NCBI GenBank assembly: GCA_028023455.1
Contig: JAQFVV010007221.1
Coordinates: 62,001-126,000, forward strand
Reading direction: 5' to 3'
DNA from: Epiperipatus broadwayi
Lineage: Eukaryota > Onychophora > Udeonychophora > Euonychophora > Peripatidae
DNA: 64,000 nt
The position numbers were made by a program, and so were the translations under genes. How positions within the stretch are numbered: the stretch's first letter is position 1; the number at the start of each line of letters is the position of its first letter. A model generated the notes under the pieces. It saw only the letters and a program-made list of their open reading frames with translations. It ran no database searches and was not told the origin of the DNA. Of the stretch, positions 49,970-61,838 are shown piece by piece.

Positions 49970-51460
49970 ACAAATAATGTGTACTAACAATTTGATAGTT
50001 TGTTCATATCAATACTATTGTTAGAGGTATTTCATTAAAAATCAAAAATTTTAATTATCATTATACAAAATAAATTAATAAATGTACAAACCCTTTTCTT
50101 GCCGTTGTAAAATTTTTAACTATATATGTAATATATTATAGAATGAAAACAGGTTATACAATTATCTATTTTAATTAGTTATTCCTTAACTACAATCAAA
50201 CCACATTACTTTTTTGAAAAGTGCATTATTTCAGAGAATAAACTAATTCCAAAAAGAAAACAGTCTCAAAATTAAATTTCTTACTTAGTACTTTTATTAG
50301 TATTTCTATTTTATAATGTACTGATACAAAAACAAACAGTATAAATTCTCTAAAATAAATTGTGTTTGTTATTTAAGGTTAATCATTCCTTCTCGGTAAA
50401 AAAACACACCCAGAAATAACATGTAATTAATCTGAGACTGCATATATTGTATGTTTAAGTGTCCAGCTGAAGATTTCTTAATAGTAGTTAGTCCAAAAAA
50501 TACAAGTCACTCTATACCAATCATTATTATAATATAAATAAACGTTCAATCTTTAATAGAAAAGGTCATTTTGGAAAGATCAAACAGTAATTCACATTAT
50601 CTATTCTGGTAACGAAAAGATATTCTATATTAACTTAGAAATGGATATTTCTTTATAAAAAACTTACCTTGACAAATTTTTATTTTCAAAGTATGAAAAT
50701 GATGTCTTCACCAAAGGTAGACTATATTTTTAAGAACATTCAGTAGCAAAAATACGTTATTTTTTTACATACTATTAACATATTAAATTGTACCTTGTAA
50801 TATGTTACTCTATCCCTTTATCCTTTAATAATTAACATAATTAATAATGAACTCTATCGAAAATAGCAATAATATACTTAACATTTAACAATAAGGAAAC
50901 TATTAAGCACATTTCAGTTATTTTCTCAAACAATTTTGGAGCATAGTCTTTGCGCAGTTTATGAGAACACAACTTTTATATTTTGCATGTAATATAATAG
51001 CTCTCAATATAACTTATTAACACAATGTTAATGTAAAAGATTTCTGCATAATGTGCTGCATAAGTAATGTAACTAGAAATTTGCTCTTTCCAATGAGTAT
51101 TAGGGTTTTGGATGTTTAATTTTATTATAATATTGGATATTAACCTTCACATTTTACAATAAATTTAAGTTTAATAACAGAGAAAGTTATAAATATATTT
51201 CAGGTATTTATTACAAGTAGAGGTATTTTTTTGTACAAAAAGAATATATATAAGACACATTTTGCTGGATCATTCGTGTTAAAAAAATTTAGATATTGTA
51301 ATACTGACGTTTTGACTCGATCACACAAGTAATGTGGGTAATTTGAAAGGTAGAAAAACAGTTGTAGAGGCGCTACAATCACTGATTTGAAAATAGAAAA
51401 AACGTTAAAGTTCCACCAATTGCAAAAAAGGTAAATTAAGAATGTTTTTTAAAAAAATAT
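49970..51460. other. AT-rich intergenic DNA
   Basis: No gene seen. ATAAATTAATAAATG near 50,070 could serve as a polyadenylation signal for the GPCR. Confidence 0.5.
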
Positions 51461-51464
51461 TTCC

Positions 51465-52228
51465 AAATAGGAGGGTGGTTGCATGTATCATCTCACTTAT
51501 TGATACAATCTGGCCTTTTAAGTATATCAATGGCTTCTCTAATTTTTCACTGGTAGAGATTGTCACATCTGGATATTATCCTGGTAATAGAAAAATCAAT
51601 TTTATGACCTGAATTTATAGTTGGTAGTGAGAGTGCTGATGATGATGAGTGTTGTTTAACTGCATTAGCATTTTCATCTCTCCTAACACCGATACAATGA
51701 TTACTCATACCTATGTAAGAAGCATTACAATTTTTACATGGGATTTGATAAACATCATGAGATTCAAGAGGGATTGAATCCCTAGGCTTGGTTATTATAT
51801 TGCTGATCTTTTGATGAGTAGAAAATGCTGTATTTATATTATGGTATTTTAATAACATACATCCAATACTGTCTGTAATTCTTTTTACCAAATCCTAATA
51901 GCTAATTTATCATTTTTTTGTTTCCTATTTTGTTCATTTTGGGTTTGAAATAAGGCTTTTATAATAAATTTTTAATTATAACTATTTGCTAATAAAACAC
52001 TATTAATATGATTTATTTTTTCTTTCAGATGTGACTTATCTGAAAGATTACTTGCTCTATTTAAAAGAGTTTTGGCTACAAAACTCTCTGCATTGGGTGA
52101 TAATGAGAATGAAAATATCTGTTGATGTGTGTATTCTTTCTGTAAATCGAAAAAGATAAATTATTTGGTGTTCTGGTGATTAGAACATCAAGAAAAGGGA
52201 GTTTTCCATCAGACGCTGTCTCCATTAT
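51465..52228 (-). mobile_element. Penelope-like element fragment, RT thumb to GIY-YIG
   Basis: The minus strand starts at a (TA)n (52,229-52,251) with DGKLPFLDVLITR and FSIYRKNTHINRYFHSHYHP, the typical post-palm segment of Penelope RT. A helix KTLLNRASNLSDKSHLKEKI follows (about 52,070-52,015). After a frame change comes the endonuclease part: VYQIPCKNCNASYIGMS (51,765-51,700; the GIY-YIG block, here VYQ...YIG), HKIDFSITRII, and REAIDILKRP. It ends with a CNHPPIW-like tail at about 51,470. The RT core is missing: the copy is 5'-truncated at the TA tract. It differs from the element at 15 kb, so at least two Penelope lineages are present. Confidence 0.85.
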
Positions 52229-52320
52229 ATATATATATATATATATATGGAGATATATATATGGATATATATATATAAAGTTTGATATCTGTATTTGTTC
52301 CACAATATATGTAATATACC

Positions 52321-52816
52321 AATGAATATATATCAAAATACAGGTAGAATTTACATAAATTATATTATTTTTAGAAGTACTTTCAACTATACATTTTGTA
52401 GTCTTTATCAACTATATAATATTGAATAATGAAAATGAGACAACCCTTAACAATATCCATAGTTCAATTCAGATTTCCCACAATTCTGTTATATTTGATC
52501 ATAATAAATCTTGTCAATATGGATTTAAATTTGATTATAAAAATATGAAAATTATTCAAATTGTACATTGTCATAATAAACGTAAAATAAAAAAGGCTAT
52601 GTTGATTTCAAGAAATTGTCAAATGTTAATTAACAAATGTTAAGATAACAGAATTGTGGGAAATCTGAATTGAACTATGGGTATTGTTAAGGGTTGTCTC
52701 GTTTTGATTATTCAATATTATATAGTTGATAAAGACTACAAAATGCATAGTTGAAAGTACTTCTAAAAATAATATAATTTATGTAAATTGTACCTGTATT
52801 TTGATATATATTCATT
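52321..52816. repeat. Inverted repeat, 172 bp arms, 152 bp spacer
   Basis: 52,321-52,492 and 52,645-52,816 are inverse copies with about six mismatches by eye and no gaps. TA-rich runs lie outside both arms, and the Penelope fragment ends 70-90 bp to the left. In the right arm, TTGATAAAGACTACAAAATG followed by CATAGTTGAAAG has the spacing of a hammerhead core (CTGANGA - short stem - GAAA), but two of the required bases are changed. The arms may therefore be inverted pseudo-LTR pieces of a Penelope-like element. The spacer contains no recognised protein. Confidence 0.9.
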
Positions 52817-52819
52817 TGT

Positions 52820-53410
52820 GTATATATATATTGCAAGTAACTCAATGATCTGCCACATCGGAGGTGAGCAAAAAAATGTCTATTAACAATAGGATCTTTA
52901 TGTTAGATGAGCTTTTTCCATTAGACTGTAAACTCTCAGAAATGAATCTAAAAAGAAGGTATATGTAATTTCCATTTGATAAATGTAATAATAAATAACT
53001 ATTTTATATTGTGATGCTATGTGCGATTGTAATAATAATAAATATCTCATGGTACTAGAATAGATTTATAGTTTAATCCAAGTATAGTCTTTGGTGTATA
53101 TATTATACGGGACTTATAATAGACAAATAATTATTGCAATACAAACAAGTAAGTTTATTAATATAGTACTAGCAATTTTACTCTGTTATTTTCATATTAT
53201 ATGTATTATTGAGTTGATTATTTACGTCAGGGTTCTTAATTCAATTTAGTCAATTATTATTTAAAAAAATGACAATTGATGTAGATATGATTTTGCTTTC
53301 AATAAAATTTTGTTGTGGTTTATCATATTTTATTGAATTATATATTTTAGCAAAAAACGAGAGTAAGCAATTGTGGAAATAAATTTAATATAAGAGTGAG
53401 TAAAAGAATA
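52820..53410. other. AT-rich spacer
   Basis: A short (TA)n followed by TTGCAAGTAAC lies at 52,822-52,841; nothing else is recognised. Confidence 0.5.
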
Positions 53411-53418
53411 TAAACTAG

Positions 53419-54580
53419 GGTTGTAATGTGATAGCAGGGCTTGGCTGCTTTACAGCACTAATTATGTGTAAAAACACATAAAAATGCCATTTCCATGGCC
53501 GAGTAATACAACCTGTTGTATTACGCCGTATTATACAGGGAATACAACACTTGAGTTGTATTGTCTATTTATGCTGCTGTATGGCATTCCACTGGAGTGA
53601 GTTTTGCGATAGTGTAGGGTATTTTGCACAATTGAATATTGTCTATCGTATGCTGTTATGTTGCTTACTTTTCAAGTCTACCAAATTTTTTAAATATACA
53701 ATACGTTTTTTTTCATTTGTATGTAAATGATGTCATGTAAATTATTAATAATTTAAAGACAGTGAAAATCCTTCCCTCCACAAATTTAAATGTTTAAAAC
53801 AGTGGAAAAGAGTAGGTCCTAAGATGATTTCCAAAACGTAAGGCGTAAAATCACGTTTTCCACGAGTCAATATACGAGATTAGTGGAAACGCTGAACGAA
53901 ACATTCCTATGTATAAATTGTCCGACTTGCCAAGCACAGATTATTAACGTTACTGTTTTTAAAATAAAAAAAACATTATTGGTTTTGCATGCCATTCTAC
54001 AAAATTTGATTTGAGGGGGTGTGTGTGTTAATTTGTTATTGTTTTTATGAAAAAGGATTTTGCTTTTTTTTTTGTTCAAAAAAAATATTGGAAAACCCGG
54101 TGGGATTGCTGTTAATTAATATTGTTTGTATTTGACCGAAAGTTTTTTTTTTTTTATTTTTTTAAAAAAAAAAAAGAATTTGTTATTGTTTTTATTAAAA
54201 ATTACATATTTTTAACAAAATATCTAAAAATATTGAACGACCGTATTCTAAAAATAAAAGTCGTGAAATAAGTAAATGTGTGCTCGTATCTTTTATAGAA
54301 TAATAAATTGAAAAAACACCGTCTTCGTTTCGTTATAAAAAAAAAAAAAAAAGAAAACAAAATTATTTTAATGAAATTATATAATAATGTAACATGCTTT
54401 TTTGTTTTTATTGTAAAATATTTATATATAATTAAAAGAACAATTAATTTAGTCAAATTTTATTTAAAACATCATAAGTGATTGTTTTTAAGAAGTGTTG
54501 GCCCGGTTTCGTAATATTTTATCGTTTTTACACCTAATTAGCGCCGTAAAGCAGCCAAGCCCTGCTATCACATTACAACT
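53419..54580. mobile_element. hAT-like non-autonomous DNA transposon, 1,162 bp
   Basis: Terminal inverted repeats of about 57 bp (53,419-53,475 and 54,524-54,580) begin RGTTGTAATGTGATAGCAGG and continue GCTTGGCTGCTTTACRGC with very few differences. The eight bases TAAACTAG flank it on both sides (53,411-53,418 and 54,581-54,588). An 8 bp duplication is characteristic of hAT (and P) transposons. Just inside the left end are inverted GTAATACAAC/GTTGTATTAC repeats (53,503-53,524 and again near 53,545-53,562) that echo the GTTGTAAT of the termini, like subterminal transposase-binding repeats. No transposase or long frame lies inside, so it would depend on an enzyme supplied in trans. The clean ends suggest fairly recent movement. 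Confidence 0.88.
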
Positions 54581-54589
54581 TAAACTAGT

Positions 54590-55475
54590 TTATTCAGATA
54601 GTATGTAAACAAAGATTTAATCAAGGACAAACAATTGTATAATAAATAATAATTAATTTTTTATTAATGAACGATGACATAAATGAATAAAATTATTAAC
54701 GCACAACAAAACATACTCTTAATAATAAAAGTTCTCTACATAACATTTTAAAATTGTATTGATTTGTTTTCTCAAGAAAAAATTTTAATGTTAGGTTGTG
54801 GTTGCCTATATTATTAATAAAGTGAACATAACAAAACCTGTGTTGTAAAGGCTGTAAAATATTCTTCCACTTCCTCACTTTAATTAAAAATAGATACGAA
54901 AAAGTTTTATTATATCATTTTATATCTTTATAGTAATAATTCACACAACATTCCTATTTATAAGTATCGATTGAATTCCTTAACTCTGTTTAGAACAGGA
55001 AATTGTTCACCCAGTAATAGTATTAATTGTCTTCTGCAAATATGACTTCATAAAATCTGATAATTATATGATGTAATGGCATAAACCAATAATGCTTTCT
55101 ATCTTGCACTATGATTAGAAATGTATTTCAATTAACTCAGCAATGCCATGTGATTGTTTTGCAGCATAATCTAGCATTACAAGATCATATAAACTCTTTT
55201 TCTAGCCTTAGAGGATGGCAAAATTTCCACAGCTATTTAGTGACTTACTCAGGATACCTTTATTTATCTAATAACATGAGGATGGAATGAAAGACCAATA
55301 AAACATGTAATAAATTAAATATGAATGGATTTATGGGAGATTGAATATTGTTTTAAACTTTACACAACATATTCAATATAAATACTATCACAAACATTAC
55401 ACCTATACCAAACTGTATTATTAATCTAAAGTACCTTTTCTCCTTGTATTTATCTTGAAAACTTTATTAATATCA
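54590..55475. other. AT-rich intergenic DNA
   Basis: No gene or repeat boundary recognised between the DNA transposon and the triplet array. Confidence 0.5.
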
Positions 55476-55481
55476 TGTTTA

Positions 55482-55564
55482 TAATAATAATAATAATAAT
55501 AATAATAGTAGTAGTAGTAGTAGTAGTAGTCATCATCATCATCATCATCATTGTCATAGTAGTA

Positions 55565-55619
<55 letters not shown>

Positions 55620-55621
55620 TG

Positions 55622-55680
<59 letters not shown>

Positions 55681-55705
55681 GATGATGATGATGATGATGA
55701 TCATG

Positions 55706-55779
<74 letters not shown>
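55482..55779. repeat. Compound triplet microsatellite (ATA/GTA/TCA/GAT)n
   Basis: About 300 bp of triplets in blocks: ATA, GTA, TCA, GTA, ATA, GATGAT and ATA again. It ends directly at the first base of the Tx1-like LINE. Long Ile/Val/Met frames on both strands are artefacts. Confidence 0.97.
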
Positions 55780-55800
55780 CAGGAAGTGCGCATGCGCCAG
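55780..55800 (+). promoter_or_regulatory. NRF1- and ETS-like sites at LINE 5' end
   Basis: CAGGAAGT (ETS-like) abuts TGCGCATGCGCC, a full palindromic NRF1-type site, in the first 20 bases of the element. It is a striking GC-rich island in AT-rich DNA and a good candidate for the element's internal promoter. Protein binding is inferred only from the motifs. Confidence 0.5.
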
Positions 55801-55993
55801 CTGGTTTGATGATCGTAGATATCGGTAGGATATATTATATATTTCTAGTAATAATAAAACTAAAAAAAATTTTATTTAAAATAAACCGTATTGTCTCTAA
55901 GCAACCCAATATTCAGTATATATAGTTTTTTAAACTTAAGAAAACTCCTCCGACGAGGAATTTGTGTGCAAGCAATTTTTTTTTTACTTCATT

Positions 55994-57482
55994 ATGGCGA
56001 TCTCTTTGAACGCAGCAAGCATTTCTTATGCTGACGCAATCAAAGCATCCACTATAAAAGGAGATTTTCCTCAGAACGTGGGAAAAATCAAGCTCCAGTT
56101 TCAAGATTTCGTCGCTCAACAATAAATGATCTAATGAAACTAGATGTGATTTCAGAATCTGACCCATTACCAGTTAACGTAATAGAAGAAGAGATCTGGA
56201 CTAATGAGAGTCTATTAAAATTTCTGAACGCTTTAATACGACCATCCCACGTGGACCTGTTTATGTCGTTTAAACGCTTTTACTGACCGGTCTGTTATCC
56301 TTGCAATTACAGATATAAATTGTTCGCTGTATAGATTTCCTAAGGATTTGCTATACGAAGAATTAAGCACAAATAATTTATGGGATTCTATATTGCGCAT
56401 AGCAGATCACCCAAATTCTCGCTATCTTGCTATTGAATTCTATAGCTAAGAACAAAAAACAAATTTGATAAAACAATTAAAACGTTAGGGAAATATGCTT
56501 TAGTAAAAGTTAACCAATATAGAGAAAATTTTATTACCGGCACAATCAAAAATACGTACTTTAACTATACAATAAATGACCTCAATAAATTAATGCAACC
56601 GCTCAGAGTTGTTGTTGCCTTTCAACCTATATATTTAAAAGGAACTCCGATACCGATCTATGGAAACAGTTATCATTTTAAAGTTAAATTAAATCAAAAC
56701 GTAAATCCAAATGATATTCCCACTCTTATAACTGATCACTAAGCCGACGCTACTCTTAATAATTCATGGACTTAAACCGCAATGTTTTCACTGCAGAACA
56801 ACGAGGGCATATTATAAATGCATGCCCAAAACTTAAATGTAAACACTGTGATATGAGAGCAACCTCAAGTCATCAATGTGGAAATGCGCTAGTAAATAAC
56901 ACAGGTTTCACTCCTCAACCGATAAGTGAATCAACTACAATTTGCTATCAAAATAATCCAATTAATGATGGTGTAACAGACGATCTATACATCACCAGAG
57001 AGCAATCAGTAAATGACGAAAGTGAATCAATTTTACCCGAAAATCAATCACGGAATGACGAGGATAAACCAGTGTTACAAGAAAATAGCCCATCTCAACA
57101 AGAATTATTAAAAAGTGATTGCCAAAATCACAAACAATCAAAAACACCCCTTAACAAAACTTCGCAAGATATTATAGACTATCTAGTGCCTTGCTTGCCA
57201 CCTACAGACCCAAAAATAAATGACACTGCCAACCGAAAACCAGGCAGACCGCGAAGCAAACGTAGAAAAAATGCAGCAGTGCCTATTGATCTTAGTGAAG
57301 ATGATATGCCCCAGACATTAGATCATAAAAAAAAAATAAGAAAAGCAAATATGAGTTCAATGGATACCGAGTTTGAATACACTTCAGATGAAGACCTTAG
57401 CACCAATAAAAAAACAAATGTGCAAAAATTATCACAGGAGGGAGGAAGTAGAACCTCCAGACATAAAAATTCTTTGTCATAA
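55994..57482 (+). pseudogene. LINE ORF1, RNA-binding protein with zinc knuckles (broken)
   Basis: It starts MAISLNAASISYADAIKAS. The frame shifts near 56,100 to RRSTINDLMKLDVISESDP and then hits stops near 56,285 and beyond. The middle is readable only in pieces. At 56,780-56,870 a first knuckle CFHCRTT..GHIINAC is split by a one-base shift, and a second, CKHCDMRATSSHQC, follows. The remaining frame to 57,482 is open, polar and acidic, with a KPGRPRSKRRKN basic patch (about 57,237-57,272) resembling an AT-hook or nuclear signal. In intact elements this protein coats element RNA to form the RNP. This copy would make only fragments. Confidence 0.8.
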
Positions 57483-57565
57483 TTTGTGCAAGATATCTAA
57501 ACTATATAAAATTATAATCTAATTACTACATCAGGTGTGTTCTGTTTTTATTGAGTGAAACTATA

Positions 57566-60500
57566 ATGAATATAAAAATAGCGTCATTAAACATCCGTGG
57601 ATTAAACTCACCGGGAAAAAACTATCAATTAATAAAATGGCTTGAAATTATACAACCTCATTTGCTAGAGTTACTCGAAACAAAAATTTATAATAAATCT
57701 CAGATTAATCCATCTAACTATCTTAATAATCAAGGATACTCAGCATTCTCCCAAGCATCATTTTCACCCTCAGCAGGAACAGGAGTAGTGGTAATGAAAA
57801 CCTGCCCCTTCTATTCATTCAAAATAATATATATAGATGCACACATATTAATTATAACACTATATGATAAAACAGTTACATTGAATGTAGCATTTGTTTA
57901 TTTACCTCCAAATCACACAGTAATTAATAAAGTCATTCAAATTATAAATTCCAAAATAGCATCCTCATCACATCCATTAATTTTACTTGGTGATTTCAAC
58001 ATGTCATACAATGAGTTTGTCACAAAATGGTTGCACTTACTAGCCATACCACTCATGAGTGGAGAAGGCTATCTCCCACAGAATTCAGTAACATTTAATA
58101 ATGGCAGGTTTTCATCATTAATTGACCTGGTCTTCTACTCACCAGTGTTACATCACATGATCAGCCTAACAATAAAAAACTCATCATTATCAGACCATTC
58201 TGCAATTATTGTTTCACTAAAGAATGATTTTATATACAGATCAATAACATCTATTGGAAACACAATTAGAGTTCTTCTTCCATGTCGAACCCCAGAATAT
58301 TTATTCTCAGAAATATATATATATCTCTTCAAACTTCGAGACATTGAAATGGATCCAGTGCAAACATGGATTGCCTTTGTTAACATTATTTCATATACAA
58401 TTGATGTCATAACAAGGGCTACCCCAGCCCCTTCAAGGCTTCTAGCTCTTGTAGATGAAACACACAAAAGAATCACAAACAGTACTACAAATAAACAAGG
58501 CTGTTCAAATGTGATTGCCCTGAAGAAACTTTATAAATCAGTCTCTGAAGAACTTAAAGAATACCTGGCAATTAAAAAAAGAAAACTCTTTTTGACACAG
58601 ACACACACATGGTCCAGACACTATATTCGCTGGGCACTGGGACAAAAGCCATCAACTCGCATACCGACAGCAATTAAAATACAAGAAGATATAATTTCTG
58701 GTTACAACATGTTGCTACCCCTCTACACACATTTCAAATCCAAACTTCAAGAGAAGAAAAATTCAGCCCTGCGCCATTTTTTCTCGGTGAGCCAGAAGAA
58801 AATATAGTATTTACTCCCAAAGACTTTATACAAAAATTAGCATCAACCCCAAACTCCAGTCACCCAGGAATGCATGGTATACCTTGCTTTGTATTCAAGC
58901 ATTTAGAAAATTTTACTGCTCAGAATCTGTGTAATCTAGCAAACTTTCTAACAAAAAAGATCCATCATATACATGGATTATACCCTATTTTACTAGTACC
59001 ATTTATCAAAACACATGAAAAAATAACCACACTAAACAATCTAAGGCCCATATCAATGAGCCCTCTGGGTATCAAACTGCTGGAGTCAATCATTAAAGAC
59101 AAAATAGAACCCTATATCATACCTATACTATCTAAAATGCAGTTTGCTAAGAAAGGCTCGTCTACAATGCAAGCAGCCTTTCTATTCAAAACAGTTATTG
59201 ATTCTGTCAGAAATAAAAAATATAGTCCAGTTGTAATCCAACTGGATATAAAATCAGCATTTGATATGATTCCAATTGAACTCCTTGTTGAAGCATTAGC
59301 AGACACAACAATACCAAGATCCTTAATATATTTAGTAACCAATCTTCTATTAAGTCGAGAAATACATATTACACTTAATGGTAAGAATTCCCCCTCTTTT
59401 GTACCTTACTGTTCAATTCCACAAGGTTCACCACTAAGTGCTCTTTTTTTTACTTTCTATATCAATCCCTTACTGAATATGATAGAAAAAGAATTATCAG
59501 GCATATACATACCTGGTCTAAAAGCAAACATCTCCTGTATTGCCTACATGAATGATGTCTCGATTTTTTTAACTTCTAAAAAACAGATCCCAACTCTATT
59601 GAAAATTCTTAATTCATACACTAATAAATACAAGCTGGAGTTTAACATGGATAAATCTTCTGCATGGTCAATATATATGGGACAATTTCACACACAACAT
59701 TTTAAAGGAAAACCCAGCTCTTTTGTGGGATTCCCCTTCTATTTGAGCAATCTAGAAATGCGTCGACAAATACAAGACAAAATTAAAAATAAAATAGAAA
59801 ATATAATTGATTCACTATCAAAATCTTACCTTTCACTGTATTCAAAAGTGTCCCTGTTTAATCTATTAATTATGACTCGAATCACATACTATTCTCCAAT
59901 AATACTATACACTAAATCTTTTACTAGTAAAATAAACTCGTTATGTAGAAAGTTGCTGTGGGGAAAAAGATTGTTTCGGTTTCACTAAAACGTATTCAAG
60001 CTCCTCTAATACAAAATGGTTTAGGACTACATTCAATACATATTTTTAACATTCAAAAGACATTAAATCTCATTTCTGCATGTACTTATTTATTTCCATA
60101 CATGAAAGTGTTCTTCAAGATTACCCCAACAGATAAACCACCACCAAACAATGGATATTGGAAAACCTTGCTTACACCAATTCTTAACATTCCAAACATT
60201 ATTTTTTCACCACCGCAAGATAAATTTAAATATTGGGATGTATACCAGATAATTTGCTCTCCCCTAAATGATAAAAAACCAATTTTAAACATTAATAATA
60301 GACAACTAACCCGAAAATTTAAATTCTGGTCATTAGAACCCAAATATTATGATTTTCTACTCAAATTAAATCTTGAAGCATTGCCGACATTACACTTTTG
60401 TAGATATAGAAGGCATTACGTAAATACAGAAGACATATGCTGGTTGGGTCATAGAGAAACTGAGACACAAGAACATTTTCTTTTTACCTGCCCAGTATTT

Positions 60501-60791
60501 GATAATATTCGTTCATCCATACCATCATTGTACAAACAAAGAAATTGTGACATTCAAATTCTTTTACAATCATTTATTAAGGGTAGCTACCCACATATTC
60601 GAGCAAGTACTTTTATATTGTTTTCACTATGGTGTACAAGATGCTCCTTCATGTACAACAATAATCCAAGAAGACATCCAAACACATTCTGGAACAAAAT
60701 GGAACAGCTCCGCTTAAGGGATGAAAAAATTGTATCCCAAAAGATGTACACAGCCACTTGGTCAATATTACAACAGCGCTCAAAATTATAG
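57566..60791 (+). pseudogene. LINE ORF2: APE endonuclease/RT, two frameshifts and YMND
   Basis: The ATG at 57,566 is chosen over the upstream TTG. Endonuclease: SLNIRGLNS (about residues 7-15), LLETKIY with the catalytic Glu (38), LILLGDFNMSY (about 140-150), LIDLVFY, and SDHSAIIV (about 210). RT: FIKTHEKITTLNNLRPISMS, VIQLDIKSAFDMIP (palm A), IPQGSPLSALFFTFYI (motif B), IAYMNDVSIFL (palm C, 59,542-59,560). The carboxy knuckle is CWLGHRETETQEHFLFTCPV (about 60,440-60,495). One-base shifts occur at a T-run near 58,780 and an A-run near 59,965; otherwise the frame is open. In palm C the first catalytic Asp is Asn (AAT for GAT at 59,551), so even a repaired frame would be expected to be inactive. 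The related copy at 28.7 kb has YMDD. Confidence 0.9.
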
Positions 60792-61046
60792 AGAGAAAAA
60801 AAAAGACTAATAAAAAACAGAACTAAGAACTTTACAAGTGCACAAAACTAATTGGATGTATATATTTTAAAGAAAATAATGTAAACTCAAATTTGTAAAC
60901 CACATGCATATCCTTTGTCTTTGTTAAACCCCCCCCCCCAATTACAATTTTCAACTTATTTATACTGACTTCAATTCATCTGCATGTGGTAAAATAGTTA
61001 TAAATGTAACCCTTTCTTGTTATATTCAATAAAGTCCTTTTGAAAG

Positions 61047-61081
<35 letters not shown>

Positions 61082-61775
61082 TTGAACAAATCAAGAATAC
61101 AACTCATATTAGAATATTCATTAATTAATAATACACAACTCCATTTATTGTTCAAAAAATTCCTACCTCCCCCCTTTTTGCCATTATAATATGCATTTAA
61201 TCCTAGATTATATAATATAGCAATCCACTCAGAATTTGAAATCTATAACAAAGCTCAATAATATGATTTTCCAAAAGATTTCACTAAGTCACAGTTATTA
61301 ATCCTCTTATAGCTTTTGTCTTGTGGTAAGTAATCCCTTTACTAATTTTATCTATAACTTAAAACGTTTTATCGTGTCTCACTTCAGAGATATAATGGGT
61401 AACAATTATAAACTCATTATTCTTAGGTAGATATTAGGCATGTACCTTGAATCCTTTAAAAAGAAATGTTTAAATAATATTTTAATAATTGGTATTTATC
61501 ATACATGTAAAATACATGAATTATATTACCATTAGTTAGAACAATTTGAATCTATCCAGCTCTAGTTTAGATCATTTTAAAAATAAGGTATAAAATCAAA
61601 TAAGGAATAGGTAATCCATTGACTCGAATCAGTTAAGTAATCTTCATTGGTATTTTAAGCAGTTTTATTTGCTTAATTACAATAAGTTAATCCTTAATAT
61701 TTAAAAACAAGTATATATGTAAATAAATTACAAAAATAACAGACAAACACTGTCTTCCATTTTAAAAATGGACCA

Positions 61776-61778
<3 letters not shown>
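61082..61778. other. AT-rich spacer
   Basis: No feature recognised between the LINE and the next (TA)n. Confidence 0.5.

Positions 61779-61779
<1 letters not shown>

Positions 61780-61837
<58 letters not shown>
61780..61837. repeat. (TA)n microsatellite
   Basis: About 57 bp of TA directly before the TTGAAACAG start of a TA-anchored repeat. Confidence 0.97.

Positions 61838-61838
<1 letters not shown>

Larger units (their letters stand above)
55780..61048 (+). mobile_element. Nearly full-length Tx1/L1-like LINE in an (AAT)n target
   Basis: The element starts at CAGGAAGTGCGCATGCGCC, immediately after the (AAT)n array. It carries a 5' UTR, ORF1 (55,994-57,482), ORF2 (57,566-60,791) and a 3' UTR with a C-run near 60,930 and CAATAAAGTCC (about 61,028). 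It ends at 61,048, where (AAT)n resumes (61,049-61,081). Length is about 5.3 kb. Its organisation (zinc-knuckle ORF1, APE endonuclease, RT, carboxy-terminal knuckle) and motifs fit the Tx1 branch of the L1 group, which includes target-specific elements. AAT repeats on both sides suggest insertion into an (AAT)n site. The damage is light in ORF2 and heavier in ORF1. Confidence 0.9.

Noticed and set aside
55450-55828. Poly-Ile/Val/Met frames on both strands
   Set aside because: Direct translation of the triplet microsatellite.
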